Source: a candidate division TA06 bacterium SM23_40 (GTDB lineage: Bacteria > LJUI01 > SM1-40). Taken from it: a DNA stretch of 19,493 nt. This document shows positions 16,460 through 19,493 of the stretch, piece after piece. Numbering within the stretch: the stretch's first letter is position 1; the number at the start of each line of letters is the position of its first letter. The notes below the pieces were generated by a model. It had not been told where the DNA came from. It searched no databases and saw nothing but the letters and a program-made list of their open reading frames with translations. Location: NCBI GenBank assembly GCA_001303705.1, contig LJUI01000034.1:1-19493 (forward strand), in the 5' to 3' direction. The position numbers and the translations under genes are program-made.

Positions 16460-17353
16460 TTATCCCTCGCCGCGCCTGCTGCGCGACGCCAGATAGCCGA
16501 CGTTACCCAAGATGATGCAACCGATGATAAGAAGATGTGCCACCGATTGCGCATCCATGCCTCGGCTCGCCCGTCCCGTCATCCCGATCAACTGCTCGTA
16601 CTCGGACGCACCCCTCAGGCCGGGAATCAGACCCTCGATCTGGCCCGAGTCGAGATAAGGATAGAAGACCGTCGCCATGACGGCCGCGGCCCCGGAGACG
16701 ATGCGCTGGCCGTACCTGGCGCCGGCATACTGTATCCAGAGTACCATCTCGGTGCCGGAAGCGAATCCGACCATCAGCGGGATGTCACGGTAGTTCTCGA
16801 TACCGTCCATTACGGGATACTCTGCCGTTGGCTGCGAACGGAAATCCCGGGGGAAGACACGCACAATATCCTCGCCCATGCCCAGGATGGCAGCCTCGAT
16901 CTGAGGCTTATACCCGAGATGGACGTAATCGACGCCGTAGACTCTGCCCATCTCATCGGCAACGCTGTCGAGCACCTCTGCCCCTATGCTCGCCCCTTCG
17001 GGGAGGAGCCCAAGCCCCAGCACCCTCAGGTCGCGGCGGAAACAGTGCCGGACAACCGCCACGGTCATGGGGTACAGTTCCGGCATCGAGGGCGCACCGA
17101 AGTCGAAGGAGATGAGTATCGGAGTTCTGGCCGGGAGTTCCTCGATCGCATCGTACACCCTCCGCACCTCATCGGTGACGGGGATGCGTAGGCCGAGAGG
17201 CCGAAACAGGATACCCACCACAGCGACGGCGATCGCCAGGTACAAAATCCGCCTGTCGACCTGCCCCAGTCGGGCAATCGCTTCATTTTTCAGACGACGA
17301 CGGGGCTCGGGTCGCTCGAACCCATGTTCGCGCTCTGTGCGCGGATCCGGCAT
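16460..17353 (-). CDS. Uncharacterised membrane-anchored protein, soluble domain between two TM helices
   Basis: I do not recognise a named family. The 297-residue protein has a charged N-terminal tail, one membrane helix (about 35-54), a soluble alpha/beta-like domain (about 55-265) and a C-terminal membrane helix (about 271-289). Notable segments are TPILISFDFGAPSMPE, DYVHLGYKPQIEAAILGM, VGFASGTEMVLWIQY and SGQIEGLIPGLRGASEYEQL. These line up in order with segments of the protein encoded at 18732-19475, so the two may be homologous. It lies 17 bp after the upstream membrane gene and 40 bp before the amino-sugar kinase. I chose the ATG at 17351-17353, with GGGGGG 8 nt upstream; a TTG at 17372-17374 would overlap the preceding stop. 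Function is unknown. Confidence 0.82.
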   Translation of the reverse strand: MPDPRTEREHGFERPEPRRRLKNEAIARLGQVDRRILYLAIAVAVVGILFRPLGLRIPVTDEVRRVYDAIEELPARTPILISFDFGAPSMPELYPMTVAVVRHCFRRDLRVLGLGLLPEGASIGAEVLDSVADEMGRVYGVDYVHLGYKPQIEAAILGMGEDIVRVFPRDFRSQPTAEYPVMDGIENYRDIPLMVGFASGTEMVLWIQYAGARYGQRIVSGAAAVMATVFYPYLDSGQIEGLIPGLRGASEYEQLIGMTGRASRGMDAQSVAHLLIIGCIILGNVGYLASRSRRGEG

Positions 17354-17370
17354 TGCGCCAGCCCCCCAGG

Positions 17371-17979
17371 TCAATCAGCCAGTAGATGGAGCCAATCGCC
17401 CAACAGAAACTGCATGCGCCCGATCAACAGAGATATGCGGGCCATGACTGTGTAGCCGAATGTGGCCCCGAATCCCACCATAAGAAACCACGTGCCCAGC
17501 GTGGCCACCTTCCCCAACGCTCCCTCGTGGCGCACACTGAACAGAAAGTAGACGAGGGTTGCCGCCACTCCGACGACCAGGATAACAGATGAAAGCGATG
17601 TGAGTGGGATCATCGTCGCCTCGATCTGCCGGTACACCCGCGCATCGACCGCAGTCGGAATGGAGACCCCCGCCCCGGCTCCGATGACAAACGCCATCGG
17701 CACCCGGCTCAGCCAACTCCATCGCAACGAGAATCGGGTCAGCATGAGGAGCCCCATCGCGAGCGGGACGAGCACGAGCACGTTGCCTCCCTCCACGAGT
17801 GGCACCCACAGTTTCGGGATGAGTGTGGTATGCCAGTACAGACCGACAAAGTACCCCAGCGACACGCCGACCAGAATGTGCTCCGCCAGCTTGTAGATCG
17901 GATTGTCCCTGTATAGAAAGGAATAGATCGCCAGTGTGAGAATGGCCGCCACCCAGATGCCTATGGTCGTCATCGCCAT
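17371..17979 (-). CDS. Uncharacterised polytopic membrane protein (about six TM)
   Basis: The 202-residue protein is almost entirely hydrophobic, with about six membrane spans (around 6-22, 33-49, 67-81, 91-110, 132-152 and 161-185). The polar motif YRDNPIYKLAEHILVG follows the first span and may be functional. I recognise no transporter or enzyme family. The ATG at 17977-17979 is preceded by GGGGGAG; a second ATG six bases on is equally possible. The frame is open upstream to 18345, but that part is arginine-rich, overlaps the neighbouring gene in another frame and is not membrane-like. It lies 38 bp after the upstream membrane gene and 17 bp before the next, so these are clearly one transcription unit. 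Confidence 0.82.
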   Translation of the reverse strand: MAMTTIGIWVAAILTLAIYSFLYRDNPIYKLAEHILVGVSLGYFVGLYWHTTLIPKLWVPLVEGGNVLVLVPLAMGLLMLTRFSLRWSWLSRVPMAFVIGAGAGVSIPTAVDARVYRQIEATMIPLTSLSSVILVVGVAATLVYFLFSVRHEGALGKVATLGTWFLMVGFGATFGYTVMARISLLIGRMQFLLGDWLHLLAD

Positions 17980-18017
17980 CCCACTCCCCCTCTCGCCGGG
18001 GGCCATCTCGACCGCAG

Positions 18018-18641
18018 CTACTCGACCCCGAGATAGGACCGTTCGACCCCGAATATTATGCGGAGCGACGTGGAGATCGCCCCCAGCCCGATGCCTATCG
18101 TGATTCCTCGCATCGCGGCTGTGTTGGGGACATTCAGTACCCAGTTCGATGCGATCGGGATCGCCCTGTGAATCGCCTCTCCGATCGGAACGCGACCGAG
18201 CATGACGACCATCGCAGCGGCCAGGAGGATCCCCGCCTCCCTGGTGCGCACGCGAAACCCGCGGTACGCAGCGGACACGACAAAGAAGGCCAGGAGCGAC
18301 ATCATGGTCGATTGCATCGGCGCCTGCACATACCGAAACAACCAAGCATACGGAGTCCCCTGCTCAATCCCTCCCACTACTCCCAATATACCCATGACCG
18401 CCAATCCCGCCAGTGTCGCAATGCTGTATCTCCACCCCGCCCGTCTGACAACCACCCGCCGCCAGTGTATTCTACCCAGACCGATCACTCCCACGGCGAG
18501 TGCGAAGACGCTTACGATCTGCATCCAGTCGAGGACGTTCTCGTATACGTACCGCGACAGTGGATGGGGTACGAAGAACTGAACAGCCATAAGGACGCCC
18601 ATTACGAAACAGAGCGCGAGAGGTACTCCTCGCTTCGCCAT
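18018..18641 (-). CDS. Uncharacterised polytopic membrane protein (about six TM)
   Basis: The 207-residue protein has about six membrane spans (around 5-24, 37-57, 72-91, 109-126, 135-150 and 176-194). The most distinctive stretches are FRYVQAPMQSTMMSLLAFFV, SAAYRGFRVRTREAG and MLGRVPIGEAI, which read like conserved loops. I cannot assign a family or activity. The ATG at 18639-18641 has GGAGG just upstream and puts the first span at the N-terminus; the frame is open to 18722, but the extra part is not membrane-like. The gene is 90 bp from the preceding gene and 38 bp from the next, all on the same strand. Confidence 0.8.
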   Translation of the reverse strand: MAKRGVPLALCFVMGVLMAVQFFVPHPLSRYVYENVLDWMQIVSVFALAVGVIGLGRIHWRRVVVRRAGWRYSIATLAGLAVMGILGVVGGIEQGTPYAWLFRYVQAPMQSTMMSLLAFFVVSAAYRGFRVRTREAGILLAAAMVVMLGRVPIGEAIHRAIPIASNWVLNVPNTAAMRGITIGIGLGAISTSLRIIFGVERSYLGVE

Positions 18642-18731
18642 CCATCCTCCAGACCGATCAGATCTTGCCGCCGAATACTGTATCTGCCCGACCGCTCCGC
18701 CGCTGGGTGCGGCCCGCCACACCTATACTCG

Positions 18732-19475
18732 TCACCGGACTAACGCTCGTGCCACCATATCGATGCCAAACGTGCTGAGAAGAGCGCCCAACACAGCCAA
18801 CAGGATCGCCGCGATCTTGAGCCAGTCTTGCCCCACGAGACATCCCAGGAGCGACGGCTCGCGGGAGAGGTATGCGCTGGCAGCGTACAGTTCCTCTCCG
18901 ATGAGGGTGTAGTCGCATGTGACGAGAAAGAACGCGAGCTGAATCGTCGAATCCGTTCCCGCGACCTGGATGGCGCCGGTGACGTGCCCCGTCTCGGCGA
19001 GGATGAGAGACTCGGCTGCGAACGAACCCATGTACAGATTGGTCGCGGGGCGTTCCCGCAGCATCAAGCCGTCGACTGCAGCCGCATACCCGAACTGACT
19101 CTCAGTCAGAAAGAAGACGTCTCGCTCCTCGTACGCATCCGGATGGCCGACACGCAAGCAACCCTCCCGCACCACCTCCTGGGCCACCGTCATGACGACG
19201 GCATCTGCACATGGCACGAGGAGCCGCGTTCCATGTGCGGCTACACGCTCGGCCACGGTCCCCAGTATGTTCATCGACGCCATGGTGGAGACCCGCGACA
19301 TCGGGCTGATCCCCGGAGAGTAGAGCACAGGCCTCCCCATCTCCGTCGCTCGCCCGACCGCCTCATCGATCGCCGCGAGACCGGCAATCCTTCTGAGAGT
19401 GATTTCTTTTCGATGGCGGGCGAGGCCGATCCCGAGGAAGATGGCGAACCCACACAAGAGACAGCCGACAAGCAC
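18732..19475 (-). CDS. DUF6754-like membrane-anchored protein, 5' end near window edge
   Basis: The 247-residue frame has an N-terminal membrane helix (about 1-18), a soluble domain (about 30-215) and a C-terminal membrane helix (about 218-240). The stretch AAIDEAVGRATEMGRPVLYS is, from memory, the hallmark of the uncharacterised DUF6754 family; I could not check this. Other segments are DVFFLTESQFGYAAAVDGLM, VAGTDSTIQLAFFLVTCDYT and LLGCLVGQDWLK. The start shown is a GTG at 19473-19475 with AGGA 5 nt upstream. The frame stays open to the right edge, so the true start may lie outside. It is the first visible gene of the membrane cluster; no function is known. Confidence 0.8.
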   Translation of the reverse strand: MLVGCLLCGFAIFLGIGLARHRKEITLRRIAGLAAIDEAVGRATEMGRPVLYSPGISPMSRVSTMASMNILGTVAERVAAHGTRLLVPCADAVVMTVAQEVVREGCLRVGHPDAYEERDVFFLTESQFGYAAAVDGLMLRERPATNLYMGSFAAESLILAETGHVTGAIQVAGTDSTIQLAFFLVTCDYTLIGEELYAASAYLSREPSLLGCLVGQDWLKIAAILLAVLGALLSTFGIDMVARALVR

Positions 19476-19493
19476 TCCTGTCCTGTCGGCTGC

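Noticed and set aside
15151-16515. Long 454-codon frame on the plus strand
   Set aside because: It lies antisense to murQ and the sugar kinase, both of which have clear family motifs; its translation shows no domain. It is an effect of GC-rich codon use.
16420-16554. N-terminal extension of the sugar kinase
   Set aside because: It runs into the upstream coding region and precedes the family's normal start at the phosphate-1 motif.
17980-18345. N-terminal extension of the 202-residue membrane protein
   Set aside because: It overlaps the neighbouring membrane gene in another frame, is Arg/His-rich, and a better start with a Shine-Dalgarno exists at 17979.
1-19493. CRISPR arrays, insertion sequences, prophage or toxin-antitoxin genes
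   Set aside because: No regularly spaced repeats, transposase, integrase or phage-like frames were found by reading the window.

Overview
This window comes from a diderm (outer-membrane-bearing) bacterium with a GC-rich genome. The diderm call rests on an Omp85 outer-membrane protein paired with a TamB-family protein. I see no phage, transposase, plasmid or CRISPR signature, and base composition looks even throughout. The phylum cannot be fixed from sequence alone. The mix of TamA/TamB, PdxST-type vitamin B6 synthesis, a BadF/BcrA-type sugar kinase and a conserved uncharacterised membrane cluster suggests an uncultivated FCB-like or related phylum; this is inference.

Layout, left to right. 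(1) Positions 1-5994, minus strand: an Omp85/TamA-like gene, tamB and the 5' part of priA form a likely operon. It is read from a good sigma70-type promoter at 6046-6074. (2) 6157-7206, plus strand: a divergent promoter and an EamA/DMT-type transporter, followed by a hairpin at 7290-7321 in the convergent gap. (3) 7340-11467, minus strand: a MocR-family regulator (GntR-type HTH fused to a PLP-dependent aminotransferase fold), a branched-chain aminotransferase (ilvE), then pdxS and pdxT, the two subunits of the ribose-phosphate-dependent PLP synthase. The group makes PLP, uses PLP and probably senses PLP. A 17-bp inverted repeat (16/17) brackets the regulator's promoter. (4) 11468-12094: a 627-bp non-coding divergent region with that promoter and, on the plus strand, a near-consensus sigma54-type motif. 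(5) 12095-14143, plus strand: a membrane diguanylate cyclase with six TM segments, two GAF domains and GGEEF. (6) 14226-14408, minus strand: tRNA-Gln(CUG) with its own strong promoter. (7) 14425-19493, minus strand: a tightly spaced six-gene run. It has four uncharacterised membrane proteins, then a GlcNAc/MurNAc-type kinase and the MurNAc-6-phosphate etherase MurQ.

The best candidate for an undescribed system is the four-gene membrane cluster at 16460-19493. Two polytopic proteins sit between two anchored proteins that appear to share one fold, and the cluster lies directly upstream of peptidoglycan-sugar recycling genes. The second is the MocR-ilvE-pdxST group with its paired operator-like repeats. 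Function is inferred from sequence features and context only.
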